DNA of 64,000 bases from a virus, in the IMG/VR virus record IMGVR_UViG_3300022890_000011, positions 102,602 to 166,601 of that record. One strand, written 5' to 3'. A program made the position numbers and the translations under genes. This document shows, piece after piece, positions 57,621 to 64,000 of this stretch; the first letter of the stretch is position 1; the number at the start of each line of letters is the position of its first letter. The notes beneath the pieces were generated by a model. It was not told the DNA's origin. It did no database searches and worked only from the letters and a program-made list of their open reading frames with translations.

Positions 57621-57927
57621 ATTAAATATAATTAATGAAGATTTTTCTGAATTACAAGAGAAATTATTTAATATTAAAATATATTGGAGTAATGTTGGAA
57701 AATATTCACATAGTTCAAAATATGGTGATTATATTTATATTTTTAAACCAACTGATACATGTTTCCATGGAAAAAATTGTGATGCTGTGTTTGCTTTTGT
57801 TCATCATGAATCTGGGATTATGGATCATTATAAATGTGATTATGATTATATTGATTTTAAAAGTTTTAAAGATTTTGAAGAAAAACATAAATGGTTATTT
57901 GAATCTAGTAAAATGGATTTAATATAA
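57604..57927 (+). CDS. NKMGLL-family protein, untagged
   Basis: 107 residues beginning MMKVFRLNIINEDFSELQEK and ending FESSKMDLI. The middle has CFHGKNCDAVFAFVHHESG. It matches the domain layout of 33821 (strand, helix, strand-rich middle, helix, motif) without the MKYLK tag. The start overlaps the phosphatase gene. Confidence 0.66.
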   Translation: MMKVFRLNIINEDFSELQEKLFNIKIYWSNVGKYSHSSKYGDYIYIFKPTDTCFHGKNCDAVFAFVHHESGIMDHYKCDYDYIDFKSFKDFEEKHKWLFESSKMDLI

Positions 57928-58458
57928 TCCCATTTTATTTGCATTATGTAGGTCTGGGTTTTCTTTCCAAAACCATTTCCAATAACCTTCTAAATTATCA
58001 TAAGGTAATTGGTTATTTTCACAATATAATTCTTTTAATCTTTTAGATAATTCAGGTAATTCAGTTAATTGGTTATTATAACAATATAATTCTTTTAATC
58101 CTTTTGGTAATTCAGGTAATTCAGTTAATTTATTATTAAAACAATATAAATATTTTAATCCTTTAGGTAATTCAAGTAATTTAGTTAATTGATTATTATA
58201 ACAATATAATATTTTTAACCCTTTAGGTAATCCAGGCAATTCAGTTAAATAGTTATCATAACAATATAATCTTTCTAATCCTTCAGGTAATTCAGGTAAT
58301 TCAGTTAATTTGTTATTACCACAATATAAATATTTTAATCCTTTAGGTAATTCAGGTAATTTAGTTAAATTTAAATTAAATAAATTTAATGTTTTACCAT
58401 TATTACTTAAATTGTCTTTAATTAATTGATTTTCATTGTATGTCTTTAAATACTTCAT
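57919..58458 (-). CDS. Leucine-rich-repeat protein of the YopM/IpaH type, tagged
   Basis: 179 residues beginning MKYLKTYNENQLIKDNLSNN. About six 20-residue LRRs follow (LTELPELPKGLKELYCYNNQ and variants), with the LP-x-LP core characteristic of Yersinia YopM and Shigella IpaH effectors. The gene shows an exact 60-base DNA periodicity (about 58000-58380). The end is ANKMGLY. The LRR surface would bind a host protein. A novel-type E3 ligase domain is absent. Tag plus LRR is the strongest hint of an injected effector here. Confidence 0.8.
   Translation of the reverse strand: MKYLKTYNENQLIKDNLSNNGKTLNLFNLNLTKLPELPKGLKYLYCGNNKLTELPELPEGLERLYCYDNYLTELPGLPKGLKILYCYNNQLTKLLELPKGLKYLYCFNNKLTELPELPKGLKELYCYNNQLTELPELSKRLKELYCENNQLPYDNLEGYWKWFWKENPDLHNANKMGLY
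58000..58380 (-). repeat. 60-base tandem repeats encoding LRRs
   Basis: Six successive 60-base units, each with acaatataa...ttttaatcctt and ggtaattcaggtaattcagt cores in plus-strand reading. Unit number could vary between related phages through slippage or unequal exchange. Confidence 0.85.
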
Positions 58459-59199
58459 TTAACCATATTTTTTAATATATTGATTCCAGTCCATTGTATT
58501 AACATGTCCTTTTTCTAATTCAGTTAAACATTTATATGGTTTTGGGTTTTTATAATCTTCTATGTCAACCTCTTGTGTTTGTGTATAATTGAATGGTCTA
58601 TTACCAATTGGTTTTTCTTTTGATACTAAAAGGTTATGATTTTTGATAATCATTTTACCATTTTTATATGTTTCTGTATTACTTTCTTGATATAATTTTT
58701 GTCTATCAGCAATATTCATAGATTTATTATAAGGTACAGTTTTATCTTTTTTTGATGGTGATTTTATATGTTCTTTCCATTCTTCATTTGGTGTATGTTT
58801 ACTTTCTATATAGTCTTCTAGTGATATTGCATGACCATGAAGCATATCATTTTCTATAACTTCTATTTTATATTCATTATATAATATTTTTATATCTTCA
58901 TTCCATACATTTCTAAAACATATTTCTAAACTGTTTAATATGGGATATAATTCTTCTGGTTCAGGATAATTCCAAAATGATATTAGTTTTTTATCTGTCC
59001 ATATTCTTCCAGAATAATTATATTCTAATAATCCATACATTTCTATCATTGATGCGTGAGTTGCACTAGGTTCTCCTATATATGATCTACCATCAACAAT
59101 CCAAAATGGCCTCGCATCTTTATCTTTATATTCTGCTTCTTCCCATGGGATCGCGTCAGGATTTTCCGTAAATAATTTAAATGATTTTATGTGTTTCAT
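58459..59199 (-). CDS. Tagged protein of unknown function
   Basis: 246 residues beginning MKHIKSFKLFTENPDAIPWE, a tag-like opening. It has an N-terminal half with WIVDGRSYIGEPSATHASMI and a basic, Lys/Asn-rich C-terminal half. It does not end in the NKMGLL motif. No enzymatic signature recognised. Confidence 0.62.
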   Translation of the reverse strand: MKHIKSFKLFTENPDAIPWEEAEYKDKDARPFWIVDGRSYIGEPSATHASMIEMYGLLEYNYSGRIWTDKKLISFWNYPEPEELYPILNSLEICFRNVWNEDIKILYNEYKIEVIENDMLHGHAISLEDYIESKHTPNEEWKEHIKSPSKKDKTVPYNKSMNIADRQKLYQESNTETYKNGKMIIKNHNLLVSKEKPIGNRPFNYTQTQEVDIEDYKNPKPYKCLTELEKGHVNTMDWNQYIKKYG

Positions 59200-59226
59200 A
59201 GTTTATAGTTTATAGTTTATTTTTTA

Positions 59227-59604
59227 TCATACTAATAATGCCATTTTATTTATTTCGAGTAAACGATTAATGTTTTTCTCTGAAATACGTATTTGATGAT
59301 AACAACCACCACTTTTTTCAAGTTGACTAGTTGTTTTAAAACCATATTCTTCTAATAATTCAAATTTACTTAGCAATTCATCATATTCTTCTTTTATATC
59401 ATATTCATTAAAATTAAGAGCATAACCTACATATAAATCATCAGGGCCATTTATGACAAATGAATATGAACTATCAATGTGAAGATATGATTTACTATCA
59501 CTAAATATTTTATCAATAATTTTTTTCACTAATCTTGATTTATCATGAAATGTTGTTCCTTTATCTGGATTGATATGATCTTCATATGTTTTAATATATT
59601 TCAT
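59227..59604 (-). CDS. Tagged NKMGLL-family protein
   Basis: 125 residues beginning MKYIKTYEDHINPDKGTTFH and ending LEINKMALLV. Strand-rich centre (YSFVINGPDDLYVGYALNFN). Overlaps its upstream neighbour's stop by one base. Confidence 0.7.
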   Translation of the reverse strand: MKYIKTYEDHINPDKGTTFHDKSRLVKKIIDKIFSDSKSYLHIDSSYSFVINGPDDLYVGYALNFNEYDIKEEYDELLSKFELLEEYGFKTTSQLEKSGGCYHQIRISEKNINRLLEINKMALLV

Positions 59605-60530
59605 TATTTTTGATTTTGTATATCTTGTACAATCTGTACAATTTTATCTTTATTTATTGCAAAACCACCTTGATTTTTATCTGTCTTTAATTTAATTGAA
59701 CCTTGTGCAACTCCTTCTTGATCTTGAACAACTTGTGCTGTATTTTCATCACCGTCTTTTTTAGTATATTTAATTTTTTGACCTGATTTATATTCTTTTT
59801 GTGTTTGTGTATCTTCGTTTTTATTTTTAATCATACCTTGTAATTCTTTAGCTGATTGTTGATATTCTTTTTCAATTTTAGCTCTAGCTTCTTGTACTTT
59901 CAATAGAGTTTCTTTATTACCTGTAGATTTATAATATTCTTCTTTTTTCATAAAAGTGTAATCTTGAAATTCTAGTTTCTTTGTAGTTACATATTTTTGT
60001 AGAGTTTTTGAAGGATTTTTCTCATTTAATCTTTTACCTACTTCTTCGATTTGTGTAATTGCGTCTTTTATGACTTTATTAACCTGATCTGTATATAATT
60101 TGTCAAGTTTTTGAATAGAATCTGCATCATTTTGACTTAAATCTGTTTGAGTTTGAGTTTCTTCCTGTTCTTTTATATAAGAAACATTTTCTTGTTTAAC
60201 TGCTGTTTGTGGTTGTGTTTGTGGTTGTGTTTGTGGTTGTTTTTTGTTTGTTTGTACTGGTATTTTACCCTCAGGAGTTTCAACTTGTTCCATTCCTTGT
60301 TTAACATTGGATTTAGATGCTTTAAATTGTTTTGAAGACTCAGCCCATTTATTAAATAGTGTTTCTATATTTGCTCTGTAAGTATCATATACCTTATCTA
60401 CTTCTTGACTGCCTTTAATATTTTTCCCAATCTTGTCTAACCAATTGAATAATTTTTTGAAGATGCCTTCATTTAGTTGATCTTTATCGTAGCCATTCTT
60501 TTCTAGGAATTTATTATACTTTGTAATCAT
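59604..60530 (-). CDS. Tagged protein with flexible Gln/Thr-rich linker
   Basis: 308 residues beginning MITKYNKFLEKNGYDKDQLN, followed by E-G: QLNE before G is a canonical T4-type (L-x-E then G) prohead protease site near residue 21. Residues about 98-112 are a PQTQPQTQPQT repeat, then a long helical domain (EEVGKRLNEKNPSKTLQKY) and a C-terminal beta-rich domain with GQKIKYTKKDGDENTAQVVQ. No enzyme motif. A capsid-internal or scaffold-like protein is possible. Confidence 0.68.
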   Translation of the reverse strand: MITKYNKFLEKNGYDKDQLNEGIFKKLFNWLDKIGKNIKGSQEVDKVYDTYRANIETLFNKWAESSKQFKASKSNVKQGMEQVETPEGKIPVQTNKKQPQTQPQTQPQTAVKQENVSYIKEQEETQTQTDLSQNDADSIQKLDKLYTDQVNKVIKDAITQIEEVGKRLNEKNPSKTLQKYVTTKKLEFQDYTFMKKEEYYKSTGNKETLLKVQEARAKIEKEYQQSAKELQGMIKNKNEDTQTQKEYKSGQKIKYTKKDGDENTAQVVQDQEGVAQGSIKLKTDKNQGGFAINKDKIVQIVQDIQNQK

Positions 60531-60576
60531 CGCATAGATTTTTCTTTTATATATTTAATTTTGTTATTGAAAAAAA

Positions 60577-60619
60577 ATTAATCTTTAGAAAATTTTTAAT
60601 ATATAAGATATATGGAAAA
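60577..60619 (+). repeat. 43-base direct repeat, copy 1 (promoter-like)
   Basis: Identical to 61305-61347. It contains agaaaatttttaatatataa, with an AT-rich -7-like box, and runs through the ATG and first codons of the ART-like gene. Confidence 0.88.
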
Positions 60620-61316
60620 ATATCTTGAATTCATATCAGAAAGTAGATATAAGACACATGGTCTAAATACGATAAAAAGACAGTTGAAAAGAATTCTAGG
60701 TTTTATGTTGGCTAAATATAAAATTCACTATAATTATGATACAGATGATTTTGGTATTTATTTTACAAAAATTGATATGAAAACTAAAAATCTTTTAATT
60801 CTTACTTGTGAAACAATAGGCTATTTTCCATCTATTTTTGAAGTAGATGATGATGTACAAAAACCTAATTCAATAAAAACCATTGATGATTTTATTGAAT
60901 TTGTAAAAGAATATGAAATACCACAAAACTACAAAATAATATATTTTCAATTCGAATCATGGTTAGATAATTCTGTACAAACACCAGAGTTATTATATCA
61001 TGTTTGTAGATTAATTAGTATTGATAAAATAAATAGATATGGTCTTTATCCAAAGGCTAAACATAAAATATCATATCACCCAGATAGAGTGTATTTTACA
61101 TCATCTTTAATAGATGCTAAAAATATCATAGAACAATTTAAAAATATTAATAATATTGATTATTCAATTGTCGAAATTGATATTAGTAAAAATGATTTTA
61201 ATGATGTACCTGTCCATAAAAATTTATTAGTTAGAAAAGACCCAAATTTTGAATCAGGTTATTATACTTGTCAAAATATACCACCATCATGGATTTCAAA
61301 AATAATTAATCTTTAG
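60612..61316 (+). CDS. ADP-ribosyltransferase-like protein with a T4-like capsid-targeting N-terminus
   Basis: 234 residues beginning MEKYLEFISESRYKTHGLNT. The first ten residues match T4 internal-protein tags (MKTYQEFIAEA) at Y, E/F, F-I and E, and ISE before S is a consensus cleavage site. The C-terminal half shares LYH...HPDR-V/I-Y-x-T-x-S...SGYYTxxNI-P with 14315-15028, consistent with an ART-type NAD-binding core. T4 packages the ADP-ribosyltransferase Alt and injects it; an analogous role is inferred. It lies between two identical 43-base repeats. Confidence 0.65.
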   Translation: MEKYLEFISESRYKTHGLNTIKRQLKRILGFMLAKYKIHYNYDTDDFGIYFTKIDMKTKNLLILTCETIGYFPSIFEVDDDVQKPNSIKTIDDFIEFVKEYEIPQNYKIIYFQFESWLDNSVQTPELLYHVCRLISIDKINRYGLYPKAKHKISYHPDRVYFTSSLIDAKNIIEQFKNINNIDYSIVEIDISKNDFNDVPVHKNLLVRKDPNFESGYYTCQNIPPSWISKIINL

Positions 61317-61347
61317 AAAATTTTTAATATATAAGATATATGGAAAA
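61305..61347 (+). repeat. 43-base direct repeat, copy 2
   Basis: Identical to 60577-60619. Here its 5' part encodes the end of the ART-like gene and the rest forms the leader and start of the next gene, so recombination between copies would excise the ART-like gene exactly. Confidence 0.88.
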
Positions 61348-61618
61348 GGTATATATAAACATAGGAACGAAAGATGAGCCAAATTTCAAAAAGGGAAAAA
61401 TTATAAACTTCAATAATATCAATAAAATATGCGATGTTCAGATAATGCTCGACAATAAATCGTATGCTAAGGATGATAATGGAATTTTATTATTTACTGT
61501 GTCATTAGATATGATAACTGAAGAAAAGCCAAAAATTTTGAGGAAAGTGTTAATTAGAGAACCTAGACCAATAGAAGATAGAATAGACATTGATAAATTG
61601 TTAAAAGAATTAGAATAA
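61340..61618 (+). CDS. Small protein of unknown function
   Basis: 92 residues (MEKVYINIGTKDEPNFKKGK at the start), beta-rich then helical. The first half (KKGKIINFNNINKICDVQIM) resembles a small SH3-like barrel. Shares its leader and start with the ART-like gene through the 43-base repeat. Confidence 0.6.
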   Translation: MEKVYINIGTKDEPNFKKGKIINFNNINKICDVQIMLDNKSYAKDDNGILLFTVSLDMITEEKPKILRKVLIREPRPIEDRIDIDKLLKELE

Positions 61619-61724
61619 TTTTTTTATTTTGAACAAATTTATTATATTTAAAAACTTTTACAATAAATCACTTTATAAAAGTAACTACACAAATTTAAAT
61701 TCAAAACAAAATAATTTTAAAAAT
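61617..61724 (+). promoter_or_regulatory. Candidate promoter and leader of nusG
   Basis: tttttattttgaacaaattt followed by attatatttaaa stands about 80-105 bases before the nusG ATG, near-identical to the block at 46260. The leader also contains an in-frame ATG at 61629, considered less likely as the start. Confidence 0.45.
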
Positions 61725-62255
61725 ATGAAATGGTACACTTTACGGGTCGCTACCGGGAAAGAGCGAAAGTTAAAAGAAATAATAGAAAAAGAAATTGCTA
61801 ATCATGGTTTAGACAAATACTTCGGTCAAGCACTTATTCCAAAAGAGAAAATATACAAAATAAAAAATGGTAAAAGAGTTAAGTTTGAAAGAGCTTATTT
61901 ACCTGGATATGTTTTAATTGAAGCCAATCTTATTGGAGAATTACCACATCTTATTAAAAATATTAAATATGTTAGTGGTTTTTTAGGTGGTGATAAACCA
62001 ACACCATTAAGAGAATCTGAAGTTAATAGAATTTTAGGTAAGATGGACGAATTAGAAGAATCAGAAGATGTAATGGATAATATTTTTACAGTTGGGGAAA
62101 AAGTACGTATAATTAATGGCCCTTTTAATTCCTTTATAGGAGAGGTAAAGAAAGTCGATGAGCCAAAACAGAGAATTATATTGGATGTAAAGGTGTTCAA
62201 TAGAAGTACACCTGTAGAGATTAAATTTAATCAGGTTGATAGAAATTTAGGTTAA
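61725..62255 (+). CDS. nusG: NusG-family transcription factor
   Basis: 176 residues from the ATG at 61725 (MKWYTLRVATGKERKLKEII). The NGN domain includes YLPGYVLIEA and VSGFLGGDKPTPL; the C-terminal KOW domain has GEKVRIINGPFNSFIGEVKK. NusG binds RNA polymerase and controls pausing, termination and coupling. Phage-encoded NusG is uncommon and could redirect host polymerase to phage genes. The frame opens 32 codons earlier but the conserved start is the natural one. Confidence 0.92.
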   Translation: MKWYTLRVATGKERKLKEIIEKEIANHGLDKYFGQALIPKEKIYKIKNGKRVKFERAYLPGYVLIEANLIGELPHLIKNIKYVSGFLGGDKPTPLRESEVNRILGKMDELEESEDVMDNIFTVGEKVRIINGPFNSFIGEVKKVDEPKQRIILDVKVFNRSTPVEIKFNQVDRNLG

Positions 62256-62712
62256 ATTCTTCAATTTCTTAAGAGTATTTTCATCATATTTAATCCTTAA
62301 TAACTCAATATTGTTATCTTTACAGTATTGAGTTTTTATTTGATCATTAATTTGTGTTTTACGAAAACCTTCTTCACCATCGAAGAATTCAATTGGTTTA
62401 AAATGTTGTATACCATCATATTCAATGCAAAGATTTAAATTTGGTATGTAGAAATCAAAATGTAGAGGATTAGTATTTCTACAATTATCAAATGTTTTCT
62501 GTGGTATATCTTTTTTTAATACGGCTTCGCCTCCCTCAGTTACTCGAATATAATATTATTTTCAACTAGATATTTATCTATAATTAATTCTCCTTTGCTT
62601 GAATTACATTTTGGACAACCAGAACCTTTTAAATGATTATTTGGTGTTTGTTCAAAAACACCATGTTTAGTACATATAATTTTAACTTTTGTTATATTAT
62701 TTTTATATATTT
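62247..62712 (-). pseudogene. Phage endonuclease pseudogene cut by an insertion element
   Basis: Reading the minus strand from near 62710: ITKVKIICTKHGVFEQTPNN, GCPKCNSSKGE, then after a frame change FDFYIPNLNLCIEYDGIQHF and NDQIKTQYCKDNNIELLRI, ending at TAA 62247-62249. This is the zinc-knuckle plus PD-(D/E)xK-like (very-short-patch-type) nuclease common in phages. A frame change lies near 62525-62550 within an unusual GC-rich stretch, and the N-terminus is missing where the TnpB element begins. The 3' end overlaps nusG by about 9 bases. Confidence 0.72.
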
Positions 62713-62827
62713 GTTAGTGTAAAACACACAAGTCTTTAGCTTGTGTGATGTAAGCGATTAAAATGGTAAAAAAACCATTATATTTTAATTATATATACTT
62801 ACAGAAGAAAAAAGTTTTTTGTAAAAA

Positions 62828-63994
62828 ATGTTAAAATCATATAAATATAGATTATATCCAAATCAAGATCAAAAAGAATTAATGTCAAAAATTTTTGGTC
62901 AAGTAAGATTTGTATATAACCTTGGTTTAGAAACAAAAACATTAGCATATGTTGGAAATAAAACCAATTATACTTGTTTTGATTTAAATAAACAAATAAC
63001 TGAACTTAAAAAAACAGATGCCCCTTGGCTTAAAGAAAGTCCATCACAGGCATTACAAATGTCTATGAGAAACCTGGATAATGCTTATACAAATTTTTTT
63101 AAAGGTGCCGGGTTTCCTAAATTCAAGTCAAAATATACAAAACAATCATTCCAATTACCACAAGGTGTATTTTTAAGTGAAAATAATAAACAAATTTATA
63201 TACCTAAACTAAAACTGGTTGATATTGATTTACACAGAGAATTTAAAGGTGACATAAAGACAATAACAGTAAGCAAAACAACAACAAACAAATATTATAT
63301 CAGCATTTTAGTTGATAATAAAAAAGAATTACCTGAAAAGAAACCAATTAAATTAGAAACAACAGTTGGAATTGATTTGGGTATTAAAGATTTTGCTATC
63401 ACTTCAGATGGAAAGAAATTCAAGAACCACGATTTCTTTAAATCTTCAATGAAAAAGTTAAGGGTGGAACAGCGATCCCTTAGTAGAAAACAAAAAGGAT
63501 CAAACCATTACAACAAACAAAAATTAAAGGTTGCCTTGTTACACGAACACACTAGAAACCAACGAAAAGATTATTTACATAAAATAAGTAAATATTTGGT
63601 AGATAATTATGACACAATTTGTATCGAAAATCTTGGTGTAAGTAATATGGTTAAAAACCATAACCTTGCTCGTGCTATAAGTGATATGGGTTGGGGTGAA
63701 TTTAAATCAATGGTTGATTATAAATGTGAATGGTATGGTAAAAATTTAAGTATAATTGGTAGATTTGATCCATCAAGCAAAACATGCTCTAATTGTGGTT
63801 CAATCAATAAAGAATTGACTTTGAAAGATAGGGAATGGATTTGCTCTAAATGTGGAATAGAACATGACAGGGATATAAATGCTGCAATAAATATAAGAAA
63901 TTTTGGGTTGAGGAACCAACCCAGCGTCACCCAAAGTGAATGGTTACATTGTGCTTGTGGCGTAGAAACACATCAGTCTTTAGCTGATGTGTAG
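62828..63994 (+). CDS. tnpB: TnpB RNA-guided endonuclease
   Basis: 388 residues beginning MLKSYKYRLYPNQDQKELMS. RuvC residues: Asp183 (VGIDLGI), Glu267 (CIENLGV), and Asp347/349 (HDRDINAAI). The zinc finger CSNCGS...CSKCG is intact. TnpB uses a guide RNA from the element's right end to cut DNA next to a short target-adjacent motif. The last codons (THQSLADV) lie in the right-end hairpin. This copy looks functional, unlike the remnant at 7951. Confidence 0.93.
   Translation: MLKSYKYRLYPNQDQKELMSKIFGQVRFVYNLGLETKTLAYVGNKTNYTCFDLNKQITELKKTDAPWLKESPSQALQMSMRNLDNAYTNFFKGAGFPKFKSKYTKQSFQLPQGVFLSENNKQIYIPKLKLVDIDLHREFKGDIKTITVSKTTTNKYYISILVDNKKELPEKKPIKLETTVGIDLGIKDFAITSDGKKFKNHDFFKSSMKKLRVEQRSLSRKQKGSNHYNKQKLKVALLHEHTRNQRKDYLHKISKYLVDNYDTICIENLGVSNMVKNHNLARAISDMGWGEFKSMVDYKCEWYGKNLSIIGRFDPSSKTCSNCGSINKELTLKDREWICSKCGIEHDRDINAAINIRNFGLRNQPSVTQSEWLHCACGVETHQSLADV
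63968..63992 (+). ncRNA. Right-end hairpin, probable end of the TnpB guide (omega) RNA scaffold
   Basis: ACACATCAG and CTGATGTGT form 9 bp around TCTTTAG; the related hairpin at 8157 has ACACATTAG/CTAATGTGT, a compensatory pair change. Conserved GTTCATA follows and the guide would start beyond the window. Confidence 0.6.
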
Positions 63995-64000
63995 TTCATA

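Larger units (their letters stand above)
62718..64000 (+). mobile_element. IS200/IS605-type element, TnpB only, right end near window edge
   Basis: The left end TAAAACACACAAGTCTTTAG has an 8-bp hairpin CACACAAG/CTTGTGTG with loop TCTTTAG (62725-62747). An inner hairpin AATGGT/ACCATT follows at about 62763-62780. The right-end hairpin is at 63968-63992. It is inserted in the nuclease gene on the opposite strand. Ends match the elements at 23385 and 7951. Confidence 0.85.

Noticed and set aside
57990-58380. Regular 60-base repeats resembling a CRISPR array
   Set aside because: The repeats are contiguous coding LRR units without unique spacers and in frame with 57919-58458. No cas genes are present.
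60196-60245. Short tandem repeat as a possible regulatory iteron
   Set aside because: The 12-base repeats encode the PQTQ linker of the 59604-60530 protein and lie fully within the gene.
1-64000. TAG reassignment as in some Bacteroidota phages
   Set aside because: Several genes end at TAG exactly where overlapping neighbours or domain ends predict; extending them through TAG adds no homologous-looking protein. The ambiguous tRNA is not enough.
1-64000. Bacterial chromosome fragment instead of phage
   Set aside because: No ribosomal, tRNA-cluster or core metabolic operons; gene size, overlaps, fibres, ligases and homing elements fit a phage. CTP synthase, NusG, ClpP and NifX are isolated host-like genes.

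Overview
This window looks like a segment of a large tailed phage (probably a jumbo, myovirus-like Caudoviricetes) that infects a member of the Bacteroidota. The DNA is very AT-rich. Most genes are short, packed head to tail with ATGA or TAATG overlaps, and lack clear Shine-Dalgarno sites; starts are usually preceded by A-rich leaders. Phage features include three large fibre genes (33.8-42.4 kb), RNA/DNA ligases, a DNA adenine methyltransferase, a homing endonuclease, transposon-associated TnpB genes, a tRNA and many tiny unknown genes. The Bacteroidota link comes from short lipoprotein signals, a Bacteroidota-type CTP synthase and AT-rich promoter-like sequences. No capsid, portal, terminase or polymerase gene lies here. 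The standard code fits, with TAA, TAG and TGA all used as stops.

Layout. 0-5 kb: overlapping small genes, including a SixA-like phosphohistidine phosphatase and four genes whose products begin MKIRxGFVSNSSSSSF. 5-13.3 kb: a coiled-coil protein, an AAA+/M41 (FtsH-like) protease, a decayed TnpB fragment, CTP synthase and an N-domain-less ClpC. 13.4-18.1 kb: a NifX-like protein, an ADP-ribosyltransferase-like protein, a tRNA-like element, a radical SAM protein, and a GIY-YIG nuclease with a ribbon-helix-helix (RHH) partner. 18.6-23.4 kb: an RHH protein, five exported or lipoprotein genes, and a SiaC-type (DUF1987) regulator. 23.4-24.7 kb: a TnpB-only insertion element. 24.7-33.8 kb: ClpP, a 774-residue protein with three Cys/His repeats, a rhomboid protease, a MORN-like protein, and an adenine methyltransferase with an unknown partner gene. 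33.8-42.4 kb (minus strand): fibres. 42.4-51.4 kb: RNA ligase 1, a HExxH protein, a fifth SSSSSF protein, a candidate spanin lipoprotein, a second ligase and a tRNA. 51.4-62.3 kb: mixed-strand small genes, two metallophosphatases, a membrane/coiled-coil/methyltransferase-like fusion, a leucine-rich-repeat protein and NusG. 62.3-64 kb: a nuclease pseudogene cut by a second TnpB element.

The most unusual signal is two recurring protein tags. About sixteen genes begin with a short aromatic/basic/acidic tag (MKYLKTYNE, MEKYLEFISES, MKNYNNFINES) that resembles the T4 capsid-targeting sequence of head-packaged internal proteins. Several of these are followed by a T4-type prohead protease site (L/I-x-E before G/S). 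Tagged proteins include an RNA ligase, an ADP-ribosyltransferase-like protein, a YopM/IpaH-style LRR protein and a HExxH protein. An overlapping set of about thirteen genes ends in NKMGLL or a close variant. My inference is that this is a repertoire of virion-packaged effectors delivered with the DNA. The SSSSSF N-terminal tag is a second, separate family.

The window also shows much local decay and rearrangement. There are in-frame TAA codons in two genes, single-base frameshifts in at least four, truncated neighbours, and several single-gene cassettes flanked by 26-52 bp direct repeats. Some of the frameshifts could be consensus errors; reads would decide.
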